Source: Streptacidiphilus pinicola
GTDB lineage: Bacteria; Actinomycetota; Actinomycetes; Streptomycetales; Streptomycetaceae
Direction: 5' to 3'
Assembly (NCBI RefSeq): GCF_003258295.1
Contig: NZ_QKYN01000006.1
Location: 1 to 57,966 of the forward strand
DNA: 57,966 nucleotides
The position numbers and the translations under genes were made by a program. The first letter of the stretch is position 1. Each line of letters starts with the position of its first letter. Below the pieces are notes generated by a model that made no database searches, was not told the DNA's origin, and saw only the letters and a list, made by a program, of their open reading frames with translations. Below, in pieces: positions 25,285 through 34,255 of this stretch.

Positions 25285-26044
25285 CGACCGACCGATCCTG
25301 GTCAGCGACTTCGACGGCACGGTGTACCGGGGCGACGACCCGGTGCGCCACTACGCCCGACAGGTCGCGGCCGCCCTGCCGAGGGAGGAGGCCGGCGGCC
25401 TCCTGGACACCTTCGAGCGCTTCCTCGCCGAGGGCATCGCCGCCGCCGGCTCCGCCGCGACGCCGGCGGAGGCGCGTGCGCTGCGCGCGGCGCAGGACGG
25501 CTGGGGGCTGGTCCAGCTCCTCGCCGCCGACCTGGGGCTCGCCGAGGCGGTGACGCAGCAGGCGTTCCTGGACAGCCGGATCCACATGCTCGACGAGGCC
25601 TGCGCGTTGGACGTCGTCGAGCCTCTGGTCGCGCACTTCGCCGCGCTGCGCGGCGACGGCCGAGTGCGGGTCGTGCTGGCCACCAACAGCCCGCCCGAAG
25701 GGCTCGCGCCGCTGCTCGTGCGCATGGGTCTGACGGACGCGTTCGACGAGGTCGTCCCCGCCGCAGGAAAGCCCGCGGGCCTGCGCTCGTGGATGGCCCG
25801 CGCGCTCGGCGGGCGGCCCGCGTCCGCGCTCTTCTCGCTGGGCGACCACTACCGCAACGAAATCGAACCCGCCGTGGCCATCGGCGCCGCCACCGGATAC
25901 ATCGACCGCTTCGGCAGGGCCGACGGCCCCGCCACCGCCACGGCGGAGCGCGTCGAGGACCTCCTGCCGGCGCTGACGACCTGGGCACTCGCCCCGGCCG
26001 TCGGCCACGCACCTTCTCTGGACAGTGAGCACACGAACGTATGA
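25277..26044 (+). CDS. HAD-superfamily phosphatase in the transporter operon
   Basis: The 255-residue product has HAD motif I SDFDGTVYRG (Asp nucleophile near residue 11), motif II in VVLATNSPP, motif III Lys in AAGKPAG, and motif IV SLGDHYRNEIEPA. A helical cap lies between motifs I and II, as in C1-cap phosphatases. Likely removes phosphate from a small imported metabolite or from a downstream intermediate. Start GTG 25277 overlaps the permease stop by 8 nt, and its TGA overlaps the ATG of the next gene (ATGA). Confidence 0.88.
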   Translation: MADDRPILVSDFDGTVYRGDDPVRHYARQVAAALPREEAGGLLDTFERFLAEGIAAAGSAATPAEARALRAAQDGWGLVQLLAADLGLAEAVTQQAFLDSRIHMLDEACALDVVEPLVAHFAALRGDGRVRVVLATNSPPEGLAPLLVRMGLTDAFDEVVPAAGKPAGLRSWMARALGGRPASALFSLGDHYRNEIEPAVAIGAATGYIDRFGRADGPATATAERVEDLLPALTTWALAPAVGHAPSLDSEHTNV

Positions 26045-27315
26045 CGACTGTGGAATTCTGGGGCGGCGTAGGCCTCATCGGCTCCAGCAAGGTCCTGGTC
26101 AGCGAGGGCTCGCACCGGGTCCTGCTGGACTTCGGCACGGACATCCCGGCCGACGCCGACCTGTTCCGCCCGCCGGTCGCGCTGCGACCGGGCCGCGAGC
26201 TGGCCCAGCGGCTCCGGGTGGGCGCCGCCCCGCGTATCGGCGGGCTCTACGACCCGGCGCAGCTCGACGCGGGCGACCCGCTGGCGGAGCGGGGCGCGCA
26301 CACGGAGGTGTTCCTCACCCACGGCCACATCGACCACTGCGGTCTGGCCGGCTTTGTCGACCCGCGGATCCCGGTGCACGCCTCCCCGGCCACCATCGCC
26401 CTGCTGACCGCGCTCGCCGCGTGCGGCGACGGCCTGCCCGGCGGCGACCCGGCCTGGCAGCCGCTGCCGGAGCAGCAGCCCGTGCAGGTCGGCCCGATGA
26501 CGGTGGAGCGCATCACCGTCGACCACGACACCCCCGGCGCCAGCGGCTACCTGGTCACCACTTCCGACGGCGTGCTCGCCTTCACCGGGGACATCCGCTT
26601 CCACGGCCGCAACCCGGAGCGCTCCTGGCACTTCGCCGAGCGGGCCGCCGGCTGCGACGTGCTGGTCACCGAGGGCACCGCCCTGGGGCTCGGCCTGCCC
26701 GCCGGCCCGCCGCGCACCGAGGACGACGTGGCCGCCGACTTCGCCGCGGCGCTCGCCGCCGCCGACCGCGACCTGGTGCTGCTGGCGCTCTACCCGCGCG
26801 ATCTGGAGCGGGTCACCGAGTTCCTCGACATCGCCGCCGCGGCCGGGCGCCGCATCGTCTGGGGCGACCGCGTCGCGGCCTTCCTCGCCGAGGCGGGCAT
26901 CGCCGACGTGCTCGCCTGGAGCTCCCTCGGCGCCGACGCGCTCCGCGCCGACCCGGGCGGCTTCGTTCTCCAGCCCGACCTGGGTGACCTCCGCGGCATC
27001 GCCGACCTGGGCGACCTGCCGCTGGGACCGAAGACGGTCTGGCTGCACGCGAACGGGGAGCCGCTCGGTCCGTTCGAGCCGCGCTGGGAGCTGTTCACCG
27101 AGTGGCTCGCCGCGCTGGACGTCCCGTTGCGGCGGATCGGCTCCTTCGGCCACGCCACCGCCGACGACCTGCACACCTTCGTGCACCGCGTGGCCCCGAA
27201 GGTCCTCGTGCCGATCCACACCCAGGCCCCGGACCTGCTCCATCCGCTGCCCCCGACGCGCCGGGTGATCCCCGCGTACGCGCGCCCTTACCGGATGGAC
27301 GGCAGCGAGGCCTGA
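26041..27315 (+). CDS. Metallo-beta-lactamase-fold hydrolase (RNase J-like) in the transporter operon
   Basis: The 424-residue product has the metal-binding motif FLTHGHIDHCG (His94, His96, Asp98, His99), a second His in VDHDTPGASGYLV, the bridging Asp in AFTGDIRFHG, and a C-terminal VLVPIHTQAPDLL segment typical of RNase J/beta-CASP relatives. It could be a nuclease, but its place after a UgpB-like importer and a HAD phosphatase makes a phosphodiesterase or lactonase acting on the imported compound attractive. ATG 26041 overlaps the HAD stop (ATGA). A strong hairpin follows the gene and ends the operon. Confidence 0.88.
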   Translation: MTTVEFWGGVGLIGSSKVLVSEGSHRVLLDFGTDIPADADLFRPPVALRPGRELAQRLRVGAAPRIGGLYDPAQLDAGDPLAERGAHTEVFLTHGHIDHCGLAGFVDPRIPVHASPATIALLTALAACGDGLPGGDPAWQPLPEQQPVQVGPMTVERITVDHDTPGASGYLVTTSDGVLAFTGDIRFHGRNPERSWHFAERAAGCDVLVTEGTALGLGLPAGPPRTEDDVAADFAAALAAADRDLVLLALYPRDLERVTEFLDIAAAAGRRIVWGDRVAAFLAEAGIADVLAWSSLGADALRADPGGFVLQPDLGDLRGIADLGDLPLGPKTVWLHANGEPLGPFEPRWELFTEWLAALDVPLRRIGSFGHATADDLHTFVHRVAPKVLVPIHTQAPDLLHPLPPTRRVIPAYARPYRMDGSEA

Positions 27316-27323
27316 ACCGCCGC

Positions 27324-27355
27324 GGCCGCCGGCCGGCTTCCGCCGGGCGGCGGCC
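27324..27355 (+). terminator. Hairpin terminator of the transporter/HAD/MBL operon
   Basis: Arms of 14 bases (27324-27337 and 27342-27355) pair with one mismatch around a TTCC loop, starting 9 nt after the stop of the MBL gene. Confidence 0.65.
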
Positions 27356-27394
27356 TGCCGCGTTCACCGAGCGTGAGCGGGGTAAAAATGGCTT

Positions 27395-30151
27395 ATGGGC
27401 AGGTTCGGCCTCTTTCCCACGCAAGGCCGCCATGGCGCGCGGAGGGGGAGGGCACGGCCGACCCCGCTCTTCGGGCTGCGGAGCGTCGCCGGGCAGACGT
27501 TCGTGTGGCAGTTGGCGGTGCTGCTGCTCCTGGCCGCTGCCGCGACGGTCGCCCTGGCGCTGAAGACCACGCACGACGCCCAGAGCGACGCCCGGGACAA
27601 GGCGCTCGCCGTCGCGGCGGGCTTCGCCCACGCGCCCGGGCTGGTGCAGGCCCTGCAGTCGCCGCATCCGACGGGGGCCCTCGAACCGCTCACCCTGGCG
27701 GCCCAGCAGGGCTCCGGCGTGGACTTCGTCGACGTGCTCAGCAAGGACGGCATCCGCTACACGGATCCGGACCCGACGCTGATCGGCAAACGCGCCCAGG
27801 GCGACATCGCCCGCGCCGCGGCCGGAGAGTCCTTCACCGAGATCTTCAACGGCTCGCCGCAGAACGCCGTCCGGGCCCTCGTGCCGGTCAAGGACGCGCA
27901 CGGCACGGTGGTCGGGCTCGTCTCCACCGGTGTGCAGACCACGGACGTCGCGGCCATGGCCAACCGCCAGCAGCCCCTGCTGATCGGTGCCGCGGTGGGC
28001 GCGCTGGTCCTGGCCGCGGGCGGGGCGACCCTGGTGGGCTGGCGGCTGCGCCGGCAGACGCACGGCCTCGGCCCGGTCGAGATGACGCGGATGTACGAGC
28101 ACCACGACGCCGTGCTGCACGCGGTCCGCGAGGGCGTGCTGATCCTGGACGCCGAGCAGCGTCTGGTGCTGGCCAACGACGAGGCGCAGCACCTGCTCGG
28201 CCTGCCGCCGGACGCCCCGGGACGGCCGCTGCACGAGCTGGGGCTGGACCCGGGCATGGCCGCGCTGCTGGCGTCCGGGCGGACCGTCACCGACGAGGTG
28301 CACCCGGCCGGGGACCGGCTGCTGGCCGTCAACCTGCGGCCCACGCAGGTCAGCAGCGGCCCCGCGGGATACGTGGCGACCTTCCGCGACACCACCGAGC
28401 TGCTCGCCGTCGCCGACCGGGCCGACGAGGCCAGGGAGCGGCTGAACCTGCTCTACGACGCCGGCCTGCGCATCGGCACCACCCTGGACGTCCTCGCCAC
28501 CGCGCAGGAGCTGGCGGACGTGGCGGTGCCCCGGCTCGCCGACTTCGTCAGCGTCGACCTGCTGGAGGGCCTGCTGAGCGGCGAGGAGCCCGCCGCCGGG
28601 CCGGTCACCGGGGCGGTGCTGCGCCGGGTGGCCAACCGGTCCGTGATCCAGGGCTCGCCGGAGGCCGTGGTCCAGGTGGGCGAGGTCGACTTCTACACCG
28701 ACGCCTCGCCCCAGGCGCGCGGCCTGGAGGCCGGTCGGTCCGAGCTGCACCAGGTGCGGGACCCGGCCATCGGCGCCTGGCTGGCGCAGGATCCGGCCCG
28801 GTCCGCCGTCTGCCGGACGTACGGGATCCACTCGTGGATGGTGGTGCCGGTGATCGCGCGGGGCACGACCCTGGGCGTGGTGGACTTCCTCCGCTCGCGG
28901 CGGCCGGAGCCGTTCCAGGCCGACGACCTGGCCCTGGCCGAGGAGTTGGTCGCCCGGGCCGCCGTCTGCCTGGACAACGCCCGTCGCTTCACCCGGGAGC
29001 ACGCCGCCGCGCTGACGCTCCAGCACAGCCTGCTGCCGCGGCGGCTGCCGCAACAGCCCGCGGTCGAGGCCGCCTTCCGCTACCTGCCGGCCGACGCCCG
29101 GCTCGGCGTGGGCGGGGACTGGTTCGACGTGATCCCGCTCTCCGGCGCGCGGGTGGCGCTGGTCGTCGGCGACGTGGTCGGGCACGGCCTCCAGGCCTCC
29201 GCCACGATGGGCCAACTGCGCTCCGCGGTGCGAACGCTGGCCGACGCCGACCTCGCGCCCGACGAACTGCTCACCCAGCTCGACGACCTGGTCATCCGGC
29301 TGGCCGCCGACACCGTCACCGAGGACGACCCCACCGGGGCGGAGGTCGGCGCCACCTGCCTGTACGCCGTCTACGACCCGGTGTCGGGCGGCTGCTCGCT
29401 GGCCCGCGCCGGGCACCCGGCGCCCGCCGTGGCGCATCCCGACGGTCAGGCGTCCTTCCTGGAACTGCCGGCCGGACCGCCGCTCGGCCTCGGCGGGCTG
29501 CCCTTTGAGACGGTCGAGACCGTCCTGCCCGAGGGGAGCCTGCTGGCGCTCTACACCGACGGACTGGTCGAGGGCCGGCAGCGGGCCGTGGACAGCGGCC
29601 TGGAGGCGCTGCGGCACGCCCTCGCGTCCCCGGACGGCTCACTGGAGGCGCTGTGCGACCGGATCCTGGCCACCGTGCTGCCGGAGCGTCCCGGCGACGA
29701 CGCCGCGCTGCTCGTGGCCCGGGTGCGCCGCCTGGCGCCCGACCGGGTCGCGACCTGGGACGTGCCCCCCGACCCGGCGGCGGTCGCGGGGGTCCGGGCG
29801 AACGCGATGCGCGCCCTTTCGGGCTGGGGCCTGGAGGAGGCCGGGTTCGCCACCGAGCTCGTGATCAGTGAGCTCGTCACCAACGCCATCCGTTACGGGA
29901 GCCCCCCGATCCAGCTCCGGTTGATCTTCCCCGAGCCGCCCGGCGAGACGGGCGACGCCCCGGTGCGCACGCTGATCTGCGAGGTGTCGGACGGCAGCAA
30001 CACCGCACCCCACCTGCGTCGGGCCCGGGTGTTCGACGAGGGCGGCCGGGGCCTGCTGCTGGTCGCCCAGCTCACCCAGCGCTGGGGGACCCGGCAGACC
30101 GCGACCGGCAAGATCATCTGGTGTGAGCAGACCCTCCTCGCCGACACCTGA
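27395..30151 (+). CDS. Membrane PDC-PAS-GAF-PP2C(SpoIIE) phosphatase with C-terminal anti-sigma-type kinase domain
   Basis: The 918-residue product has, in order: a membrane helix (about 34-56), an extracellular CitA/DcuS-like sensor (about 57-190), a second helix (about 193-215), PAS (VLILDAEQRLVLANDEAQHLLG), GAF (about 350-530), a SpoIIE/PP2C phosphatase (GVGGDWFDVIPL, VGDVVGHG, LYTDGLVEGR, GDDAALLV) and an HATPase domain (ATELVISELVTNAIRYG, DEGGRGLLLV). Such proteins control anti-anti-sigma/anti-sigma partner switching; phosphatase and anti-sigma kinase in one chain. No Ca-like ligand can be named. ATG 27395 lacks a strong SD. Confidence 0.92.
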   Translation: MGRFGLFPTQGRHGARRGRARPTPLFGLRSVAGQTFVWQLAVLLLLAAAATVALALKTTHDAQSDARDKALAVAAGFAHAPGLVQALQSPHPTGALEPLTLAAQQGSGVDFVDVLSKDGIRYTDPDPTLIGKRAQGDIARAAAGESFTEIFNGSPQNAVRALVPVKDAHGTVVGLVSTGVQTTDVAAMANRQQPLLIGAAVGALVLAAGGATLVGWRLRRQTHGLGPVEMTRMYEHHDAVLHAVREGVLILDAEQRLVLANDEAQHLLGLPPDAPGRPLHELGLDPGMAALLASGRTVTDEVHPAGDRLLAVNLRPTQVSSGPAGYVATFRDTTELLAVADRADEARERLNLLYDAGLRIGTTLDVLATAQELADVAVPRLADFVSVDLLEGLLSGEEPAAGPVTGAVLRRVANRSVIQGSPEAVVQVGEVDFYTDASPQARGLEAGRSELHQVRDPAIGAWLAQDPARSAVCRTYGIHSWMVVPVIARGTTLGVVDFLRSRRPEPFQADDLALAEELVARAAVCLDNARRFTREHAAALTLQHSLLPRRLPQQPAVEAAFRYLPADARLGVGGDWFDVIPLSGARVALVVGDVVGHGLQASATMGQLRSAVRTLADADLAPDELLTQLDDLVIRLAADTVTEDDPTGAEVGATCLYAVYDPVSGGCSLARAGHPAPAVAHPDGQASFLELPAGPPLGLGGLPFETVETVLPEGSLLALYTDGLVEGRQRAVDSGLEALRHALASPDGSLEALCDRILATVLPERPGDDAALLVARVRRLAPDRVATWDVPPDPAAVAGVRANAMRALSGWGLEEAGFATELVISELVTNAIRYGSPPIQLRLIFPEPPGETGDAPVRTLICEVSDGSNTAPHLRRARVFDEGGRGLLLVAQLTQRWGTRQTATGKIIWCEQTLLADT

Positions 30152-30252
30152 GCTCCCACCCACTGGCATCTGCGCGCGGTCGCGAGACGATGAGGGGAGG
30201 AATCCCGGGTGCCGGGGCGCGACCAGGTGGGTCCGGCGGAGGGAGGTGGCCG

Positions 30253-32370
30253 ATGGACGCGGCCGAGATGACCGGGCCGGAGCCGGCTCGTGAGCCCCAG
30301 CGCGGGCCGGAGCGCGGCGGAGGCGGCCCCTCGCAGGAGCCCGGCGGCCTGCTGGACGTCCTGGGCGTCGCGGCGGTGGTGCTGAACGCCGAGGGCCGGA
30401 TCGTGCTGTGGAGCCCGCAGGCCGAGGCCCTGTTCGGCTGGTCCGCGGCCGAGGCGCTGGGCCGGCCGGCCGCCCGGGTGCTGGTGGACGAGGAGCACGT
30501 CACCTGGGTGCTGTCGTGGTTCGCCAGGATCATGTCCGGTGGCGGATCCTGGGCGGGCGTCTTCCCGGTCCGGCACAAGGACGGCTCGCGGCAGCTGACC
30601 GAGTTCCGCAACATGCGCCTGGAGGACAGCCGGGGCGGCCACTACGCGCTGATGCTGGCCACCGACCAGGTGACGCTGCGACGGCTGGAGCGCGATCTGG
30701 CCCTGTCGCTGCGCCTGGTCGAGCAGTCGCCGATCGGGCTCGCCGCGGTCGGCCCCGACCTGCGGTACATCCTGGTCAACCCGGCGCTGGAGCGGATCAA
30801 CGGGATCCCCGCCGCCCAGCAGCTGGGCCACACCGTCGGCGAGGCGCTCCCGTTCCTCGACGTCCGGGGGATCGAGTCGGCCATGCGCACCGTCCTCGCC
30901 GGCGGGAACCCGCTGCTGGACCAGCTGACCGTCGGCCGCACCCCCGCCGATCCGGAGCGCGAGCGGGCCTGGTCGGTGTCCTACTACCGGCTGGACGACA
31001 CGGGCGGACGGGTGGTCGGCGTCGCCACCTCGGTCGTCGACGTCACCGAACAGCACAGCTCCGCCATCGCCGCGGCGGCGGCCCGGCGTCGGCTCACCGT
31101 GCTCGCCGACGCCTCGGAGCGGATCGGCACCACCCTCGATCTCGACGTCACCGCACGGGAGTTGGCCGATGTGCTGGTGCCCGAGTTCGCCGACTTCGCC
31201 GCGGTCGACGTGCTGGACTCGGTGCTCTTCGACACCACCGCGCGGACCGGCGACGGCAGCCCGGCGGTCTTCCGCGCGCTAGCGATCAAGACCGCCTACC
31301 GCACGCCGATGGCCGACGCGGCCGACCCGGTCGGCGAGATCGCGCGCTACGACGCCAGGCGCCTGGTCACCCGTAGCGTCCGCAAGGGGCGCCCGCTCCT
31401 GGTCGCCCACGTCACCGAGGCCGACCTGCCGCGGATCGCGCGCGACGAGGCCGCGGCGGAACAGCTGAAGCAGGCCCGGATCCACTCCTACATGGCCGTG
31501 CCGCTGCGGGCCCGCGGGCAGGTCCTCGGCGCACTCGACATGATCCGCGCCCGCAACCCGCGTCCCTTCACCGACGACGACGTCGTGCTGGCGACCGAGC
31601 TGGCCGCGCGGGCGGCGGTCTGCATCGACAACGCGCGCTGGTACCAGCGGCAGCGCCACGCCGCCCTTGCGCTGCAACGTCACCTGCTGCCCGACCGGCC
31701 GCCACAGCCCCCGGGCCTGGAGGTCGCCTACCGCTACCAGCCGGCCGACAGCGCCGTCGAGGTGGGCGGTGACTGGTTCGACGTCATCGCCCTCGCGGAC
31801 GACAAGACCGCCCTGGTCGTCGGCGACGTCATGGGCAGCGGCATCAACGCGGCCGCGGCGATGGGCCAACTGCGCACCGCCGCCCGCACCCTGGCCCGCC
31901 TGGACCTGGCTCCCGCGGTCGTGCTCACCCACCTCGACGGCATCGCCGAGGGGCTGGACGAGACCATCGCCACCTGTATCTACGCCGTCTACGACCCGCG
32001 CGGCCGCAGCTGCCGGGTCGCCTGCGCCGGCCATCTGCCCCCGGTGCTCACCCGCCTCGGCAACCCGCCCCGTCTGCTCGACCTGCCCACCGGCGTGCCG
32101 CTCGGCGTCGGCGGCACCTCCTTCGAGGACGTGCTGCTGGAGTTCGGCGAGGGCGACGAACTCCTGCTCTACACCGACGGTCTGGTGGAGACCCGGGACC
32201 ACGCGATCGACACCCGGCTGCGCGCCCTCACCGACCTGCTCAACCGCGAACGCCGCTCCCTGGAGGAGACCTGCGACCTGCTCCTGGACGCACTCCACCA
32301 CCACGACGGCAGCGACGACGTCGCCCTGCTCCTGGCCCGCGCCCGGACCTGGCCGCTCAGCCGCCGGTGA
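30253..32370 (+). CDS. PAS-PAS-GAF-PP2C(SpoIIE) phosphatase
   Basis: The 705-residue product has two PAS domains (VVLNAEGRIVLWSPQAEALFGW; LAAVGPDLRYILVNPALERING), a GAF domain (about 280-470) and a SpoIIE/PP2C domain (VGGDWFDVIALADDKTAL, VGDVMGSG, LYTDGLVETRD, GSDDVALLL). Unlike its upstream neighbour it has no membrane helix and no HATPase domain. Start ATG 30253 is set by GGAGGTGG just upstream; the frame extends 63 nt further without an SD. Both genes run in the same direction, 101 nt apart, and look like duplicated environmental sensors feeding a partner-switch. Its end overlaps the convergent TetR gene by 14 nt. Confidence 0.9.
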   Translation: MDAAEMTGPEPAREPQRGPERGGGGPSQEPGGLLDVLGVAAVVLNAEGRIVLWSPQAEALFGWSAAEALGRPAARVLVDEEHVTWVLSWFARIMSGGGSWAGVFPVRHKDGSRQLTEFRNMRLEDSRGGHYALMLATDQVTLRRLERDLALSLRLVEQSPIGLAAVGPDLRYILVNPALERINGIPAAQQLGHTVGEALPFLDVRGIESAMRTVLAGGNPLLDQLTVGRTPADPERERAWSVSYYRLDDTGGRVVGVATSVVDVTEQHSSAIAAAAARRRLTVLADASERIGTTLDLDVTARELADVLVPEFADFAAVDVLDSVLFDTTARTGDGSPAVFRALAIKTAYRTPMADAADPVGEIARYDARRLVTRSVRKGRPLLVAHVTEADLPRIARDEAAAEQLKQARIHSYMAVPLRARGQVLGALDMIRARNPRPFTDDDVVLATELAARAAVCIDNARWYQRQRHAALALQRHLLPDRPPQPPGLEVAYRYQPADSAVEVGGDWFDVIALADDKTALVVGDVMGSGINAAAAMGQLRTAARTLARLDLAPAVVLTHLDGIAEGLDETIATCIYAVYDPRGRSCRVACAGHLPPVLTRLGNPPRLLDLPTGVPLGVGGTSFEDVLLEFGEGDELLLYTDGLVETRDHAIDTRLRALTDLLNRERRSLEETCDLLLDALHHHDGSDDVALLLARARTWPLSRR

Positions 32371-33016
32371 CGGCCTCGGCCTCGGCGTCGTAGAGCCGGG
32401 CCGGGTCGAAGCCCATGCCGGTGAAGTGGCCCGCGAGTTCGAGCGAGAGCACGCCGTGCAGGCGGGTCCAGAAGGCGAGGGCCCGGTGCAGGGCCGGTGG
32501 CGTGGCGGGGTGCTCGCCCGCCCAGGCGCGGTGGTCGGCCAGATGCGCCTGGAGCGGTGACGGCGGCAGCTCGGGCAGCCCCTCGGCCGCGCAGGCGTCG
32601 AGCAGCACGGCCATGACCTCGGCGGAGAGCCGGGTGGTGTCCTCGGGGGCGTGGTAGCCGGGCACCGGGGTGCCGTAGATCAGCAGGTAGCGCTGCGGGT
32701 CGTCGAGCGCCCAGACGCGCAGCGTGTCGGCCAGCCCCCGGAGGCTCGTACCGGCCTCGGCCCGGGCGCGGAAGGTGTCGGCCAGGCTCTGGTAGGCGTC
32801 CCGGATCAGCTCGGTGATCAGCTCGTCGCGGTTGGCGAAGTAGCGGTACAGGGCCGGGCCGCTGAGGCCCATCTGCTTGGCGATCGCGTTCAGCGAGAGC
32901 GCCGACGCGCCGGCCGCCGCGATCTGCTCCCAGGCGTGCCGCTTGATCTCCGCGCGCACCTGCGCGCGGTACCGCTGCCGTGGCGTCGTCGCTTCCGTCG
33001 GGTCCATGCGGTCCAT
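32357..33016 (-). CDS. TetR-family regulator divergent from a quinone oxidoreductase gene
   Basis: The 219-residue product has a TetR DNA-binding domain (SLNAIAKQMGLSGPALYRYFANRDELI) and a WHG-type ligand domain (RYLLIYGTPVPGYHAP, AFWTRLHGVLSLELAGHF). Two in-frame ATG codons (33016 and 33007) are possible starts. It is divergent from the oxidoreductase at 33113, with an inverted repeat between them at 33063-33079, so it most likely represses that gene and itself. Its 3' end overlaps the SpoIIE gene. Confidence 0.88.
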   Translation of the reverse strand: MDRMDPTEATTPRQRYRAQVRAEIKRHAWEQIAAAGASALSLNAIAKQMGLSGPALYRYFANRDELITELIRDAYQSLADTFRARAEAGTSLRGLADTLRVWALDDPQRYLLIYGTPVPGYHAPEDTTRLSAEVMAVLLDACAAEGLPELPPSPLQAHLADHRAWAGEHPATPPALHRALAFWTRLHGVLSLELAGHFTGMGFDPARLYDAEAEAVTGG

Positions 33017-33062
33017 GCGTTAGAAGGTATCACGCAAACAATTGCCATTCACTGAAGCGAGG

Positions 33063-33079
33063 TGTTATACCTTGTAACA
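33063..33079. promoter_or_regulatory. Inverted-repeat operator between TetR and oxidoreductase genes
   Basis: TGTTATACCTTGTAACA has TGTTA/TAACA arms around seven bases. A further copy of AAGGTAT (33024-33030) is inverted relative to ATACCTT inside this site (33067-33073). Both lie in the AT-rich divergent promoter. Confidence 0.55.
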
Positions 33080-33112
33080 AGCGCAAGACCTTCTCAAGAT
33101 TGGTGGCCGACC

Positions 33113-34144
33113 ATGTCCGATCACACCCTCGTCGAGGTGGTTCTGCCGGGCGTCGTGGAGCCTGAGGGCCTGCAGGTCCGCCGGTCCGCGGTGCCGCGGC
33201 CCGGGCCCGGCCAGGTTCTCGTCGCCATGGAGGCGACCGGCGTCTCCTTCGCCGAGCAGCAGATGCGCCGCGGCCGGTACTACGACCAGCCCGCGTTCCC
33301 TTTCGTGCCCGGCTACGACCTGGTCGGCCGGGTGCTGGCCGCCGGCCCCGGCGTGGGGGAGGAGCTGGTCGGCCGGCGGGTGGCGGCGCTGACCAAGGTC
33401 GGCGGCTGGGCCAGCCACGTGCTCGTCGACGCCAGGGACGCGGTCGAGGTCCCCGAGGGGCTCGGCGCCGAGCAGGCCGAGACCGTCGTGGTCAACGGCG
33501 TCACCGCCTGGCAGATGCTGCACCGCCACGCGCGGGTGCGAGCCGGGCAGACCGTCCTGGTGCACGGCGCCAGCGGGGGAGTCGGGTCCGTGCTGGCCCA
33601 GCTCGCGCTCGCGGCCGGCGCGACGGTGATCGGCACCGCCTCCGCCCGGCACCACGACGCGCTGCGGCGGCTCGGCGTCACGCCGGTCGACTACCGCGCC
33701 GGCGACGTGCCCGGCCAGGTCCGTGCGCTCGCCCCCGGCGGAGTGGACGCCGTCTTCGACCACGTCGGCGGCCGCAGCGTCGTCGACTCCTGGCACCTGC
33801 TCGCCCCCGGCGGTGCCCTCGTCGCCTACGGCAGTGCGTCGACGCGCGACGACTCCGGCTCCAAGCAGTGGCCGGTGCTGAAGATCCTCGCCCGCACCTG
33901 GCTGTGGAACGCCCTGCCGAACGGCCGCCGGGCCCGTTTCTACAACATCTGGGCCGGCCGGAGCCTCAGCGCGAACCGCTTCCGCACCCGCCTGCGCGCC
34001 GACCTCGGGGCGGTGTTCACCGCGCTGCGGCGCGGTGAGATCACCGCGCCCATCGCCGCCCGCCTCCCGCTCGCGAGTGCCGCCGAGGCGCTGCGTCTCG
34101 CGGAGTCCGGCACCGTCTCCGGCAAGATCGTCCTGACGCCCTGA
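33113..34144 (+). CDS. Zinc-free medium-chain dehydrogenase/NADPH:quinone oxidoreductase-like protein
   Basis: The 343-residue product has the MDR fold: an N-terminal GroES-like domain (PRPGPGQVLVAMEATGVSFAE, FVPGYDLVGRVLAAGPG) and a Rossmann domain with LVHGASGGVGSVLAQLA, then FDHVGGRSVVDSW and LLAPGGALVAYGS. The catalytic and structural zinc cysteines of alcohol dehydrogenases are absent, so a quinone/enone reductase role is likely. ATG 33113 fits the family start; the SD is weak. Probably induced when the divergent TetR binds a toxic electrophile or quinone. Confidence 0.92.
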   Translation: MSDHTLVEVVLPGVVEPEGLQVRRSAVPRPGPGQVLVAMEATGVSFAEQQMRRGRYYDQPAFPFVPGYDLVGRVLAAGPGVGEELVGRRVAALTKVGGWASHVLVDARDAVEVPEGLGAEQAETVVVNGVTAWQMLHRHARVRAGQTVLVHGASGGVGSVLAQLALAAGATVIGTASARHHDALRRLGVTPVDYRAGDVPGQVRALAPGGVDAVFDHVGGRSVVDSWHLLAPGGALVAYGSASTRDDSGSKQWPVLKILARTWLWNALPNGRRARFYNIWAGRSLSANRFRTRLRADLGAVFTALRRGEITAPIAARLPLASAAEALRLAESGTVSGKIVLTP

Positions 34145-34255
34145 GCCGGGCTTCGGGCGGTGACCCGCCGCTGACCCGCGGCGATGCCCCCGGTACAGTC
34201 TCCCCCGCTCGAACGATCACCGAACGGGCGTCAGGGACGAGGGGGAGCAGACGTC

